The notes under the pieces: generated by a model
What the model was told of the DNA's origin: nothing
The model's input: only the letters and a program-made list of their open reading frames with translations
Databases searched by the model: none
NCBI GenBank assembly: GCA_964483405.1
Contig: CAZABC010000001.1
Span: 1-64,000, forward strand
Direction: 5' to 3'
Source of the DNA: CAZABC01 sp964483405
Lineage (GTDB): Bacteria; Chloroflexota; Limnocylindria; Limnocylindrales; CSP1-4
Length of the DNA stretch: 64,000 nt
Part shown: positions 24,616 through 33,335 of the stretch, in pieces
Position numbering within the stretch: the first letter of the stretch is position 1
Layout of the letters: each line of letters starts with the position of its first letter
Program-made: the position numbers and the translations under genes

Positions 24616-26345
24616 TGGCCCGTCGGTCCGTCGACGGGGCGGCGCTCCGGAACGCCTTCCGCGGGGCGGTCGCCAACCTCGAGGCCCACGTCGAGGAGAT
24701 CAACGGCCTCAACGTGTTCCCGGTCCCCGACGGCGACACCGGCAGCAACATGCTCGCGACCGTCCGGGCGGCACTCGAGGAGGCCGAGGGCGTCGAGGGC
24801 GACGCCGCCGACCGGGTCGCAGCCGCCTTCAGCTTCGGGGCGCTGATGGGCGCCCGGGGCAACTCGGGGGTCATCACCAGCCAGATCCTCCGGGGGCTCG
24901 CCGAGGGGCTGGCCGGGAAGCGTCGTTTCAACGGGCTCGACTTCGCCCACGCCCTCCGCGAGGGGTCGCGGACGGCGTACGGGGCGGTCGCCAAGCCGGT
25001 CGAGGGCACGATCCTCACGGTCATCCGCGAGTCGGCCGACGCGGCCGTCGCGCGGGCCGAACAGGTCAACGACGTCGAGGCGGTCCTGACCGCCACCGTC
25101 GACGCCGCCGAGAAGTCGGTCGCCTCGACGCCGGGCCTCCTGCCGATCCTGCGCGAGGCGGGGGTGGTGGACTCTGGCGGTCAGGGCCTGTACCGGCTGC
25201 TCCAGGGCGCCCTCCTCGCGCTCGTCGGCCGGGCCCCGGCCGGCGAGGCGCTGAGCCGGGGCACGGAGCCGGCCAAGGCGTCGACCCTCGTCGCCCGCGC
25301 CGACGAGGGGTTCGGCTACGAGACGATGTACCTCCTCCAGGCCCGGCCGGGCCTGTCCCTCGACGTCGACCGGATCCGCTACCACCTCGAGACGATCGGC
25401 GAGTCGGTCCTCGTCGCCGGCGACCCGCGGGCGGTCAAGGTCCATGTCCACAACGAGCGGCCGGACCTCGTCATCGCCTTCGGGCTCGAGCAGGGGGCGC
25501 TGTCGCGGATCAGCGTCGAGAACCTCGACAACCAGGCCCGCGACGTCCGCGAGGCCCGGGCCGCCGACTTCACCGGTGACGGGCACGGCGGCGGGCCGAC
25601 GGCCTCGGGCGCCGTCATCGCACGACCGGACGCGGACGGCGGATCGGCGTCTCCGTCCGTGTCGCCGGTCGAGGTCGCCCTCGGCGTGGTCGCGGTGGCC
25701 GCCGGCGACGGCCTGCGGCAGGTCTTCGACCAGTTCCGCCTCCCCGACCAGCTGGCCGTCGTCGTCGTCCAGGGCGGACAGTCGCACAACCCGAGCACCG
25801 GCGAGCTGCTCGAGGCGATCAGGGCCATCCCGGCCCGCGAGGTCGTCATCTTGCCGAACAACCCCAACGTCGTGATGGCGGCCCGCCAGGTCGTCGAGCT
25901 GGCCGACCGTCCCTGCGTCGTCGTCCCCACCCGCAACGCGGCCGAGGGGGTCGCCGCCCTCCTCGCTCTCGACCCGACGCTCCCGGCCGCCGCGAACGTC
26001 GAGCCGATGACGGCGGCCGGCCGCGCGATCCAGTCGATCCAGGTCACCGAGGCCGTCCGCGACGCGAAGATCGGCGATCGGAAGGTGCGCAAGGGCCAGA
26101 CCATCGTGCTCGATCCCGACGACGGCCTGGTCGCGGCCGACCACGACCGCTGGAAGGCGATCGCGACCGCGCTCGCGACGCTCAAGCCCGGGTACGAGCT
26201 CGTCACCCTCTACTACGGCGACGGGGCCGACCTCGACGAGGCAGAGGACGTCGCGCGGCGCGTCGGTGACGTGCTGGCCGGGGCCGAGGTCCAGCTGGTC
26301 CGCGGCGGCCAGCCGTACTACCGGTACCTGCTCGCGGCCGAGTGA
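24615..26345 (+). CDS. fakA: DAK2-domain fatty acid kinase-like protein FakA
   Basis: Probably phosphorylates fatty acids held by a FakB (DegV-type) carrier protein. 576 aa: an N-terminal DhaL/DAK2 domain with the Mg-ATP motif NVFPVPDGDTGSNM (about residues 35-48) and GARGNSGVITSQ, a middle domain (about 215-310), and a C-terminal FakA-type domain with VVVQGGQSHNPSTGELL and ILPNNPNVVMAA. No fakB gene lies in the window. The ATG overlaps the asp23 stop (TGATG) and recG follows with a 4-base overlap, the usual order. Confidence 0.88.
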   Translation: MARRSVDGAALRNAFRGAVANLEAHVEEINGLNVFPVPDGDTGSNMLATVRAALEEAEGVEGDAADRVAAAFSFGALMGARGNSGVITSQILRGLAEGLAGKRRFNGLDFAHALREGSRTAYGAVAKPVEGTILTVIRESADAAVARAEQVNDVEAVLTATVDAAEKSVASTPGLLPILREAGVVDSGGQGLYRLLQGALLALVGRAPAGEALSRGTEPAKASTLVARADEGFGYETMYLLQARPGLSLDVDRIRYHLETIGESVLVAGDPRAVKVHVHNERPDLVIAFGLEQGALSRISVENLDNQARDVREARAADFTGDGHGGGPTASGAVIARPDADGGSASPSVSPVEVALGVVAVAAGDGLRQVFDQFRLPDQLAVVVVQGGQSHNPSTGELLEAIRAIPAREVVILPNNPNVVMAARQVVELADRPCVVVPTRNAAEGVAALLALDPTLPAAANVEPMTAAGRAIQSIQVTEAVRDAKIGDRKVRKGQTIVLDPDDGLVAADHDRWKAIATALATLKPGYELVTLYYGDGADLDEAEDVARRVGDVLAGAEVQLVRGGQPYYRYLLAAE

Positions 26346-28621
26346 GCGGACCGGCCCGGCGCTCGCCACGACGGCCCGGACCGGGGTCCCGGCCCGCGGT
26401 CGCGCTCGACCCGGTCGAGCTCCTCCGGACCCCGATCGGCGACAGCGGCCTGCCGGGGGCGCCGACGCTCCGACGGGCCGGCGCGCGGCTCGGGATCGCG
26501 ACCGTCCGCGACCTCCTGTTCCACCTGCCGCGCCGCTACGACGACCTGCGCGAGCTCCGGCTGATCGGCGACCTGACCTGGGTCGCGGATGGGACGCCGG
26601 TCAGCGTTCGGGCCGCCGTCCGCGAGGTCCGCGTCGAGCCGACCTTCCGGGGACGCGTCCAGCGGACGGTCGCCCGCCTCGACGACGGAACGGGGACCAT
26701 CGAGGCGGTCTGGTTCGGCCGACGGTTCATCGAGCGGCGGCTCCACGCCGGCGACGCGATCGTCCTCTCCGGCCGCCTCCGCTCGTTCAGGGGACGGCTG
26801 ACGATCGACGCCCCCGACTTCCAGCCCGACGACGGCAGCGCGCTCCTCCATGCCGGCCGGATCGTGCCGGTCTACCGGCTGACCGCGGGCCTCACCGCGA
26901 CCCGGCTCCGGGTCGCCATCCGGGCGGCGATCGACCGGGCTGCCCGGGCCTACCCCGAGTACCTCCCGCCGGCGCTCCTCGGCGCGGAGCGCCTGCCCGG
27001 GATCGGCGAGGCGATCGAGGCCGCCCACTTCCCGGACGGCTTCGAGCGCCGGGACGCCGCGCTCGATCGACTCGCCTTCGACGAGCTGCTCGCCCTCCAG
27101 GTCGGGATGGTCGGTCGCCGCCGGGCGCGGGGGCGAGCGGCGACGGTCGCCATCCCGTCCGACGACGCGACGGACGCTCGGGTCCGGGCGACGATCGTCG
27201 CCGCGCTCGGGCGCAGGCTCGGGCGAGCGGTCGGCCTGACCGACGACCAGGCCGCCGCGATGGCGGCGGTCCGGGCCGACATCGCGAAGACGACGCCGAT
27301 GCTCCGCCTCGTCCAGGGCGACGTCGGGTCCGGCAAGACCGCCGTCGCCGCCCACGCGCTCGCCCTCGCCGCGCTGGCCGGGCGCCAGGGCGCGCTGCTG
27401 GCCCCGACCGACCTCCTCGCCCGCCAGCACGCCGTCACCCTCGGCGACCTGCTCGCCGACCTCGGGATCGGGGTGACGCTCCTGACCGGCTCGCTCTCGG
27501 CCGCCGGGCGCCGGGCGGCGGGCGAGGGGATCGCCGACGGCCGGGCGTCCGTCGTCGTCGGGACCCATGCGCTGCTCCAGGAGTCGGTGGCCTTCGCCGA
27601 TCTCGGGCTCGCGGTCATCGACGAGCAGCACCGGTTCGGCGTCGAGCAGCGCGGGCTGCTCGAGGCGAAGGCCGGCGACGCCGATCCGCACGTCCTGCTC
27701 ATGACCGCGACACCGATCCCGCGGACCCTCGGCCAGGTCCTCTACGCGGATCTCGACGTGTCGGACCTGCGGGCCGCGCCGTCGGGTCGGGTCGCGATCC
27801 GGACCGCGATCCGCCACCCGGCGGACCAGGAGCGGCTGTGGGACTTCGTCATCGAGGAGGGTCGGGCGGGGCGGCGGACGTTCGTCGTCGTGCCGCTCAT
27901 CGAGCCCGACCTTGCCGCGGACGAGGACGCCGAGGGGGTCGATCCGATCGAGGCCGGGGCCGTGGCCGCCGAGGCCGAGGCCGTCCGGCTCCGGGCGCGG
28001 CTGGCGGACCTCCGGGTCGGGCTCGTCCATGGCCGGATGCGACCGGCCGACCGCGACGCCGAGATGGCCCGCTTCCGCGATGGCGACCTCGAGGTGCTCG
28101 TCGGGACGACCGTCGTCGAGGTCGGCGTCGACGTGCCCGAGGCGACGGTCATGGTCGTCGAGAGTGCCGACCGCTTCGGGCTTGCCCAGCTCCACCAGCT
28201 GCGCGGCCGGGTGGGGCGGGGGACCGACCGGTCGTACTGCGTCCTCGTCTCCGATGCGGCCCCGTCGACGGCGGCCTGGGAGGCGATCGTCGGCGGCGAC
28301 CGGGCCGCCGAGACGACCGCCCAGGCCCGCCTCGTGACGATCGCCCGGACGCTCGACGGGTTCGAGCTCGCCGAGGCCGACTTCGCCCTGCGCCGGGAGG
28401 GCGACGTGCTCGGCCTCGCCCAGAGCGGGTTGCCCGCGCTGCGGGTCGCATCGCTCCAGCGCGAGGCCCATCGGGCGCTCGCCGTCCGGGCCCGGGCCCA
28501 CGCCGAACGGCTCGTCGCCGACGACGGGTCGCTCGCCCCGGGCCATGACGCGCTCGACGCCGAGCTCCGCTCGGGCTGGCTCGCCCGCGTCTTCGCCGGC
28601 GACCCGGCGAGCGGCGCCTGA
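26342..28621 (+). CDS. recG: ATP-dependent DNA helicase RecG
   Basis: Branch-migrating helicase for fork reversal and recombination. 759 aa with an N-terminal wedge/OB domain (about 60-165), Walker A lysine at 332 (GDVGSGKT), DEQH at 427-430, TATPIPRTL, and the C-terminal QLRGRVGRG segment. Complete. The start is a GTG overlapping the fakA stop. Confidence 0.95.
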   Translation: MSGPARRSPRRPGPGSRPAVALDPVELLRTPIGDSGLPGAPTLRRAGARLGIATVRDLLFHLPRRYDDLRELRLIGDLTWVADGTPVSVRAAVREVRVEPTFRGRVQRTVARLDDGTGTIEAVWFGRRFIERRLHAGDAIVLSGRLRSFRGRLTIDAPDFQPDDGSALLHAGRIVPVYRLTAGLTATRLRVAIRAAIDRAARAYPEYLPPALLGAERLPGIGEAIEAAHFPDGFERRDAALDRLAFDELLALQVGMVGRRRARGRAATVAIPSDDATDARVRATIVAALGRRLGRAVGLTDDQAAAMAAVRADIAKTTPMLRLVQGDVGSGKTAVAAHALALAALAGRQGALLAPTDLLARQHAVTLGDLLADLGIGVTLLTGSLSAAGRRAAGEGIADGRASVVVGTHALLQESVAFADLGLAVIDEQHRFGVEQRGLLEAKAGDADPHVLLMTATPIPRTLGQVLYADLDVSDLRAAPSGRVAIRTAIRHPADQERLWDFVIEEGRAGRRTFVVVPLIEPDLAADEDAEGVDPIEAGAVAAEAEAVRLRARLADLRVGLVHGRMRPADRDAEMARFRDGDLEVLVGTTVVEVGVDVPEATVMVVESADRFGLAQLHQLRGRVGRGTDRSYCVLVSDAAPSTAAWEAIVGGDRAAETTAQARLVTIARTLDGFELAEADFALRREGDVLGLAQSGLPALRVASLQREAHRALAVRARAHAERLVADDGSLAPGHDALDAELRSGWLARVFAGDPASGA

Positions 28622-28629
28622 GCGCGGTC

Positions 28630-29226
28630 GTGGCGGACGCGGGCCGAGTCGTCGCCGGCCGGGCGCGCGGGATCCGGCTGCTCGCACCGGGCCCGGGGAC
28701 CCGGCCGCTCGCCGACCGGGTGAAGCAGACGCTCTTCGCGATCCTCGAACCGGAGCTCCGGGGTGCCCGGGTCCTCGACCTGTACGCCGGCAGCGGCGCT
28801 GCCGGGATCGAGGCGCTCAGCCGGGGTGCGTCGCTGGCGGTCTTCGTCGAGCGCGATGCCGGCGCCGTACGGGTCATCGCCATGAACCTCGAGCGGACCG
28901 GTCTCGGCGCGGCCGGCCGGATCGTCCGGGCCGACGTTGCCGGCTACCTGGCCGGGCGGGCGGCGACCGACGGCCCGTTCGACATCGTCCTGCTCGACCC
29001 ACCGTACGAGGACCGCGAGGGGCTCGAGCGTGCCCTCGCCAGCCTCGGTGAGGCGGCTCGGCCCGGATCGGTCCTCGCCCCGCGGGCGACGGTCGTCGCG
29101 AAGCACTTCTGGCGCGACCGCCCACCGGCCCGGGTCGGGCTGCTAGCATCGGGACGCGAGCGGCGCTTCGGGGAGACGGCGCTGACCTTCTACCGGTCGT
29201 CCGAGAGCGAGGAGTCCGAACGGTGA
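28630..29226 (+). CDS. rsmD: 16S rRNA (guanine966-N2)-methyltransferase
   Basis: SAM-dependent methyltransferase of the RsmD family. 198 aa with the SAM-binding LDLYAGSGAAGIEALSRGA region and the catalytic DPPY at 123-126. GTG start nine bases after recG. recG-rsmD-coaD is a familiar order. A TGC-TAGCAT sequence at 29140-29148 near its 3' end could be an internal promoter for coaD. Confidence 0.93.
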   Translation: MADAGRVVAGRARGIRLLAPGPGTRPLADRVKQTLFAILEPELRGARVLDLYAGSGAAGIEALSRGASLAVFVERDAGAVRVIAMNLERTGLGAAGRIVRADVAGYLAGRAATDGPFDIVLLDPPYEDREGLERALASLGEAARPGSVLAPRATVVAKHFWRDRPPARVGLLASGRERRFGETALTFYRSSESEESER

Positions 29227-29720
29227 CGGAGCGGATCGCGGTCTACCCGGGCTCGTTCGACCCGATCACGACCGGCCACCTCGACGTCATCGCACGGGCG
29301 ACCGCCGTCTTCGACCGACTCGTGGTCGCCGTCCTCGAGAACCCGCGCAAGGCGCCCCGGCTGTCGACCGCGACCCGGGTCGCGGTCATCCGCGCCTCGC
29401 TCGACGAGGCCGGCGTCGGCGGCAAGGTCGAGGTCCGGGCGTTCGACGGCCTGACCGTCGACCTGTGCCGGGCCGTCGGGGCGCGCTTCGTCGTCCGCGG
29501 ACTGCGGGCGATCGCCGACTTCGAGACCGAGATGCAGCTCGCCCACAACAACCGCAAGCTCGCACCCGAGGTCGACACCGTCTTCTTCATGACCGCGCTC
29601 GAGCACGCCTACGTCAGCTCGTCGCTGGCGAAGGAGATCGCCGACTTCGGCGGCGACGTCTCGGCGATGCTCCCGGCGGCGGCGCGGGCGGCGCTGGATG
29701 CATCGCCCGAAGTGCGATAA
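29223..29720 (+). CDS. coaD: Phosphopantetheine adenylyltransferase
   Basis: Fourth step of coenzyme A synthesis from pantothenate. 165 aa, normal size, with PGSFDPITTGH (9-19), the VRGLRAIADFETEMQ segment and SSSLAKEI near the C-terminus. The GTG overlaps the rsmD stop (GTGA). Confidence 0.96.
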   Translation: MTERIAVYPGSFDPITTGHLDVIARATAVFDRLVVAVLENPRKAPRLSTATRVAVIRASLDEAGVGGKVEVRAFDGLTVDLCRAVGARFVVRGLRAIADFETEMQLAHNNRKLAPEVDTVFFMTALEHAYVSSSLAKEIADFGGDVSAMLPAAARAALDASPEVR

Positions 29721-29721
29721 T
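29716..29721 (+). promoter_or_regulatory. -10 box GATAAT before the coiled-coil gene
   Basis: GATAAT overlaps the end of coaD and would start transcription near 29728, ten bases before the GGAGGG ribosome-binding site of the next gene. It supports a start near 29753. Confidence 0.4.
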
Positions 29722-29752
29722 CCCGAGCAACCGAGCGCGGAGGGCCCGTCCC

Positions 29753-30298
29753 ATCGACATCATCTTCCTGGTCGAGCGACTCGAGTCGCTCATCGCCAAC
29801 GGCAAGAAGCTGCCGCTGACGAACAACGTCGTCATCGACCAGAACGCCGCGCTCGGTCTCATCGACGAGCTGCGGGTCGCCGTGCCCGAGGAGGTCCGCC
29901 AGGCCAAGCGGATCAACCAGGAGGGCGAGCGGATCATCGAGGGCGCCCACGAGGAGGGCGAGCGGATCGTCGCCCGGGCCCAGGAGCAGGCGGCGTTCCT
30001 CATCGGCGAGCGGGGTCTGACCGAGGCGGCGAAGGACGAGAGCCGCCGGATCCTCGACCGGGCCCATGCCGATGCCGACGAGATCCGGCGCGGCGCGGAC
30101 GAGTACGCCGTCCAGGTCCTCATCGGCCTCGAGGACGACCTCGTCCGGACGCTCCAGAGCGTCAAGAAGGGCATCGAGATGCTCGACGAGCGACGCGCCG
30201 AGCTGACCGCCAGCAGCGAGGCCGGCGACGAGCCGGCGGGTGATGGGTCCGACCTCGAGTACGAGGACGACGAAGCCTACGAGCCCGAGCGGCGGTGA
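29753..30298 (+). CDS. Coiled-coil protein of the DivIVA / ATP-synthase-b-like type (ATC start)
   Basis: A 181-aa helical protein of unknown function that sits between coaD and DUF177. The N-terminus (IDIIFLVERLESLI, then GKKLPLTNNVVID) is followed by a long coiled coil (about 40-150) rich in Glu, Arg and Ala, resembling DivIVA or F0 subunit b helices, and an acidic tail. No ATG, GTG or TTG lies in frame near the N-terminus. An ATC at 29753 has GGAGGG (29739-29744) eight bases upstream, and as I recall relatives begin M-D-I at just this point. The start codon is therefore probably ATC, or the base call is wrong. DUF177 overlaps its stop. Confidence 0.72.
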   Translation: MDIIFLVERLESLIANGKKLPLTNNVVIDQNAALGLIDELRVAVPEEVRQAKRINQEGERIIEGAHEEGERIVARAQEQAAFLIGERGLTEAAKDESRRILDRAHADADEIRRGADEYAVQVLIGLEDDLVRTLQSVKKGIEMLDERRAELTASSEAGDEPAGDGSDLEYEDDEAYEPERR

Positions 30299-30849
30299 CC
30301 TCGGCCGACGACCTGCGCTTCCCGGTCGCCGGCCTGCTCGCGGAACCGGCCGGCGCGACGGGCCGGATCGAGGTCGGACCGGCCACGATCGAGCTCGGTG
30401 ATGACCTCGTCCTCGCGGCGCCCGCCGCCGGCGAGGCGCGGCTCGACCGGACGAACCGCGGGCTCCTCGTCCATGGCCGGGCGACGGCCACCCTCGCCGA
30501 GACGTGCAGCCGCTGTCTCCGCCCGATCGAGGTCGCCCTCGACCTCGTCATCGAGGAGGAGGTCCTGCCCTCGATCGACCTCGTCTCCGGTGCCGTGGTC
30601 GATGCGGCGGACGACCCCGACGCGCTGCGGCTGACCGATCATCACGAGCTCGACGTCGAGCCGATCCTTCGCGAGGCGATCCAGCTCGCCGCGCCGATCG
30701 CCCCGCTCTGCCGCCCGGACTGTCCGGGTCTCTGCGGCGTCTGCGGGGCGGACCTGGCCCTGCCGGGCCACCTCGACCACGTCGTCGTCGACCCTCGGCT
30801 CGAGGCGCTCGCGGCGTTCGAGGTCGACGCGGAGGCCGAAACCGACTAG
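30295..30849 (+). CDS. DUF177 (YceD) family protein
   Basis: DUF177 proteins lie before rpmF in most bacteria and are linked to 23S rRNA or ribosome maturation. 184 aa with CSRC near residues 66-69 and a Cys-rich CRPDCPGLCGVCG region near 142-154, which suggest a metal site. The GTG overlaps the coiled-coil gene stop. A separate promoter lies between it and rpmF. Confidence 0.88.
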   Translation: MTSADDLRFPVAGLLAEPAGATGRIEVGPATIELGDDLVLAAPAAGEARLDRTNRGLLVHGRATATLAETCSRCLRPIEVALDLVIEEEVLPSIDLVSGAVVDAADDPDALRLTDHHELDVEPILREAIQLAAPIAPLCRPDCPGLCGVCGADLALPGHLDHVVVDPRLEALAAFEVDAEAETD

Positions 30850-30852
30850 ACT
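30847..30852 (+). promoter_or_regulatory. -10 box TAGACT before rpmF
   Basis: TAGACT overlaps the DUF177 stop codon and would give an rpmF leader of about 110 bases (30860-30970). The leader ends with an AAGGAG ribosome-binding site. Confidence 0.45.
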
Positions 30853-30970
30853 CCGCGCTCGGTCCCCCGCGTGCGCCCGGATCGGCCGTGCGCCCGACGA
30901 CCCGACACGGACGATCCTCGGCCGCGCCCGCCGGCGCGCCGAGCTCGAGGAACAAGGAGCAGGACGGACC

Positions 30971-31168
30971 ATGGGTGTCCCGAAGCGGAAGGTCTCGCAC
31001 GCGCGCCAGGGCGAGCGCCGCAGTCATCTCGCGTTGACCGCGCCGCGGCTCGTCGAGTGCTCGCACTGCCACGAGCCGAAGCTGCCCCACCGCGTCTGCC
31101 CGAACTGCGGCTGGTACAAGGGCCGGCTCGCCGTCGAGCGCAAGGCCACGGCCGACGAGAAGGCCTAG
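30971..31168 (+). CDS. rpmF: 50S ribosomal protein L32 (zinc-type)
   Basis: L32 of the large subunit, 65 aa, MGVPKRKVSHARQGERR start and the four-Cys zinc site Cys30, Cys33, Cys43 and Cys46. plsX follows after 24 bases, the classic DUF177-rpmF-plsX order. Confidence 0.96.
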   Translation: MGVPKRKVSHARQGERRSHLALTAPRLVECSHCHEPKLPHRVCPNCGWYKGRLAVERKATADEKA

Positions 31169-31192
31169 CCTCCGCCCGATCGCCCGTCGCCG

Positions 31193-32257
31193 ATGACCGA
31201 GTCGTCCGCACCCGGAGCGCCGATCCGGGTCGCCGTCGACGTCATGGGCGGCGACCACGGCCCGGCCGAGGTCGTGCCGGGCGCCGTCGAGTACGCCCGG
31301 ACCCACCCGGACGAGCGCCTGCTCCTCGTCGGCCGGGCCGAGGCGATCGCGACCAACGCCGGCGGTCCGCTCCCGCCGAACTGCACGGTCGTCCCGGCGA
31401 CCGAGGTCGTCGAGATGGAGGAGCAGCCCGCCCTCGCGCTCCGCGAGAAGAAGGACAGCTCGATCATGGTCGCCGTCGACCTCGTCCGGCGGGGCGAGGC
31501 CGAGGCCGTCGTCACGGCCGGGCACACCGGAGCCGGGATGGCCGCGGCGGTCCTGCGGCTCGGCCGGCTGCCGGGCGTCGACCGGCCCGCGCTGGCCGTC
31601 CAGATGGTCACCGACAGCGGCCCGTTCGTCTTCCTCGACATCGGGGCGAACCCCGATCCGACCCCCCACAACCTGTTCCAGTTCGCCCACATGGGGGCGA
31701 TCTTCTCCGAGCAGGTCCTGGGCGTCCCGTCACCGCGCGTCGCCCTCCTCTCGCTCGGCGAGGAGAAGGGCAAGGGCGACGCCCGGATCGCCGCCGCGAC
31801 GGAGCTCCTCGACGCGTCGTCGCTGCGATTCGTCGGCAACGTCGAGGGCCGCGACCTCGTCCACCACCTAGCCGACGTGGTGGTCTGCGAGGCGGTCGTC
31901 GGCAATGTGACGATCAAGTTCTTCGAGGGGCTCTCGGGGTTCATCTTCGACCAGTTCCGGACGGAGTTCCGGCGCGACCTGCGGGGACGCCTGGCGTACC
32001 TCCTGCTGAAGCCCGGCCTCGACCGGATCCGGACGACCTTCGACTGGGAGCGGGTCGGCGGGGTGCCGCTGCTCGGGGTGCGCGGGACGGTCGTCATCAC
32101 CCACGGTCGGGCGAAGCGGCGGATGATCGGCTACGCGGTCGAGGTCGGCGTGCGGATGGCCCGCGCCCGGGTCCCCGAGCGCATCGCCGAGCGGCTCCAC
32201 GGCGCGGCCGGCGACCGGTCGGCTGCCGCGGCGGCCGGGGAGGTGGCTGGGCCATGA
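31193..32257 (+). CDS. plsX: Phosphate acyltransferase PlsX
   Basis: Makes acyl-phosphate from acyl-ACP for phospholipid synthesis. 354 aa with VAVDVMGGDHGP at residues 13-24, TAGHTGAGMAAA and LDIGANPDPTPHNLFQFAHMG. Complete. The final base pairs overlap the next ATG (ATGA). Confidence 0.95.
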   Translation: MTESSAPGAPIRVAVDVMGGDHGPAEVVPGAVEYARTHPDERLLLVGRAEAIATNAGGPLPPNCTVVPATEVVEMEEQPALALREKKDSSIMVAVDLVRRGEAEAVVTAGHTGAGMAAAVLRLGRLPGVDRPALAVQMVTDSGPFVFLDIGANPDPTPHNLFQFAHMGAIFSEQVLGVPSPRVALLSLGEEKGKGDARIAAATELLDASSLRFVGNVEGRDLVHHLADVVVCEAVVGNVTIKFFEGLSGFIFDQFRTEFRRDLRGRLAYLLLKPGLDRIRTTFDWERVGGVPLLGVRGTVVITHGRAKRRMIGYAVEVGVRMARARVPERIAERLHGAAGDRSAAAAAGEVAGP

Positions 32258-32565
32258 GCGTCTCCGGTCTCTCGGTCGGGTCGTCGGTCGTCCGCGACAT
32301 GGCCCGCCTCGCCGCGGTCGAGGTGCCGGGCGTCCTGCGGGTCGGCCGCGGAGGTCCCCCGTGGCGGGGCTGGGGTCGCCGGAGCGTCGTCGCCAAGCGC
32401 CGTGGCGAGGTGGTGACCGTCCGGATCTGGGTCGTCGCCCGGCCGGGCCGGGCCCTGGGCGCCGTGACCGCCGAGGTCCGGGCCGCGGTCACGACGACGA
32501 TCGAGCGACTCCTCGGCCTCGAGGTCGGATCCGTCACCGTCGTCGTCGATGGCATCGGCGGCTGA
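32254..32565 (+). CDS. Asp23/Gls24-like small protein
   Basis: 103 aa, a short Asp23/YloU-type protein (VRDMARLAAVEVPGVLRVGRG, then VVAKRRGEVVTVRIWVVARPG and a C-terminal strand). In many bacteria an Asp23-family gene lies before nusB, which matches this place. It overlaps plsX by four bases and nusB by 17. It is the second Asp23-type gene in the window. Confidence 0.78.
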   Translation: MSVSGLSVGSSVVRDMARLAAVEVPGVLRVGRGGPPWRGWGRRSVVAKRRGEVVTVRIWVVARPGRALGAVTAEVRAAVTTTIERLLGLEVGSVTVVVDGIGG

Positions 32566-33049
32566 CGCCGTCCGGTCGCGGCGCGCCGGCCGGCGGCTGG
32601 CGCTGGCGTCGATCTTCGAGGCGGACTTCGGCCAGCGGACCGCCGAGGCGGTCGTCGAGCGCCATCTGGCCGAGGGTGAGGCCGATCCGGCGGCGGCGGA
32701 GCTGGCCCGGGCGATCGTCGCCGCGGTGGTCGCCGACCGGGAGCGGATCGATGCCGACATCGAGCGTCTCGCCCCCCGCTACCCGGTCGTCCAGCTCGCC
32801 CGGGTGGACCGTTCGCTGCTGCGTTGCGGCATCGGCGAGGTGCTACACTGCCCGACGACCCCGGCCCGGGTGGCCATCGCCGAATGGGTCGAGCTGGCCC
32901 GCATCTACAGTGGGGAGTCGACGCGCCGACTGATGAACGGCGTCCTCGGGCGGATCGCCACCGAGTCGGGCCGTGTCGCGACCCGAGCGGTCCGCCGTCC
33001 TGCGGACGACGATCCCGGTCCCGCCAGCCCCGACCCATCCGATCGGTAA
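32549..33049 (+). CDS. nusB: Transcription antitermination factor NusB
   Basis: All-helical RNA-binding factor of rRNA antitermination, 166 aa. Recognisable parts are RRLALASIFEADFG near residue 14, a VDRSLLRCGIGEVL helix, and the RRLMNGVLGRIA end of the core. The tail is Pro/Asp-rich. Within it, TGC-TACACT at 32841-32849 matches the window's promoter core. Confidence 0.92.
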   Translation: MASAADAVRSRRAGRRLALASIFEADFGQRTAEAVVERHLAEGEADPAAAELARAIVAAVVADRERIDADIERLAPRYPVVQLARVDRSLLRCGIGEVLHCPTTPARVAIAEWVELARIYSGESTRRLMNGVLGRIATESGRVATRAVRRPADDDPGPASPDPSDR

Positions 33050-33076
33050 CGCACTTCCACGAGGAGGGAGATCCAG

Positions 33077-33316
33077 GTGTCCAGCACGTACGACCGGCTC
33101 AAGAAGATCGTCGTCGAGCAGCTCGGCGTCGACGAGGCCGAGGTGGTCCCCGAGGCGTCGTTCGTCGATGACCTCAACGCCGATTCCCTCGACCTGGTCG
33201 AGCTGATCATGAGCCTGGAGGAGGAGTTCGGGACCGAGATCTCGGACGAGGACGCCGAGAAGATCCGGACCGTCCAGGACGCCGCCGACTACATCGACGA
33301 GCACCTCGCGTCCTGA
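33077..33316 (+). CDS. acpP: Acyl carrier protein
   Basis: Carries acyl chains on 4'-phosphopantetheine at Ser37 in the DSLDLVE motif. 79 aa, normal size, acidic. The GTG start has a strong GAGGAGGGAG upstream. fabD, fabG and fabF, which often neighbour acpP, are missing here. Confidence 0.96.
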   Translation: MSSTYDRLKKIVVEQLGVDEAEVVPEASFVDDLNADSLDLVELIMSLEEEFGTEISDEDAEKIRTVQDAADYIDEHLAS

Positions 33317-33335
33317 CCGGCGCGGCCCGAGGCCG

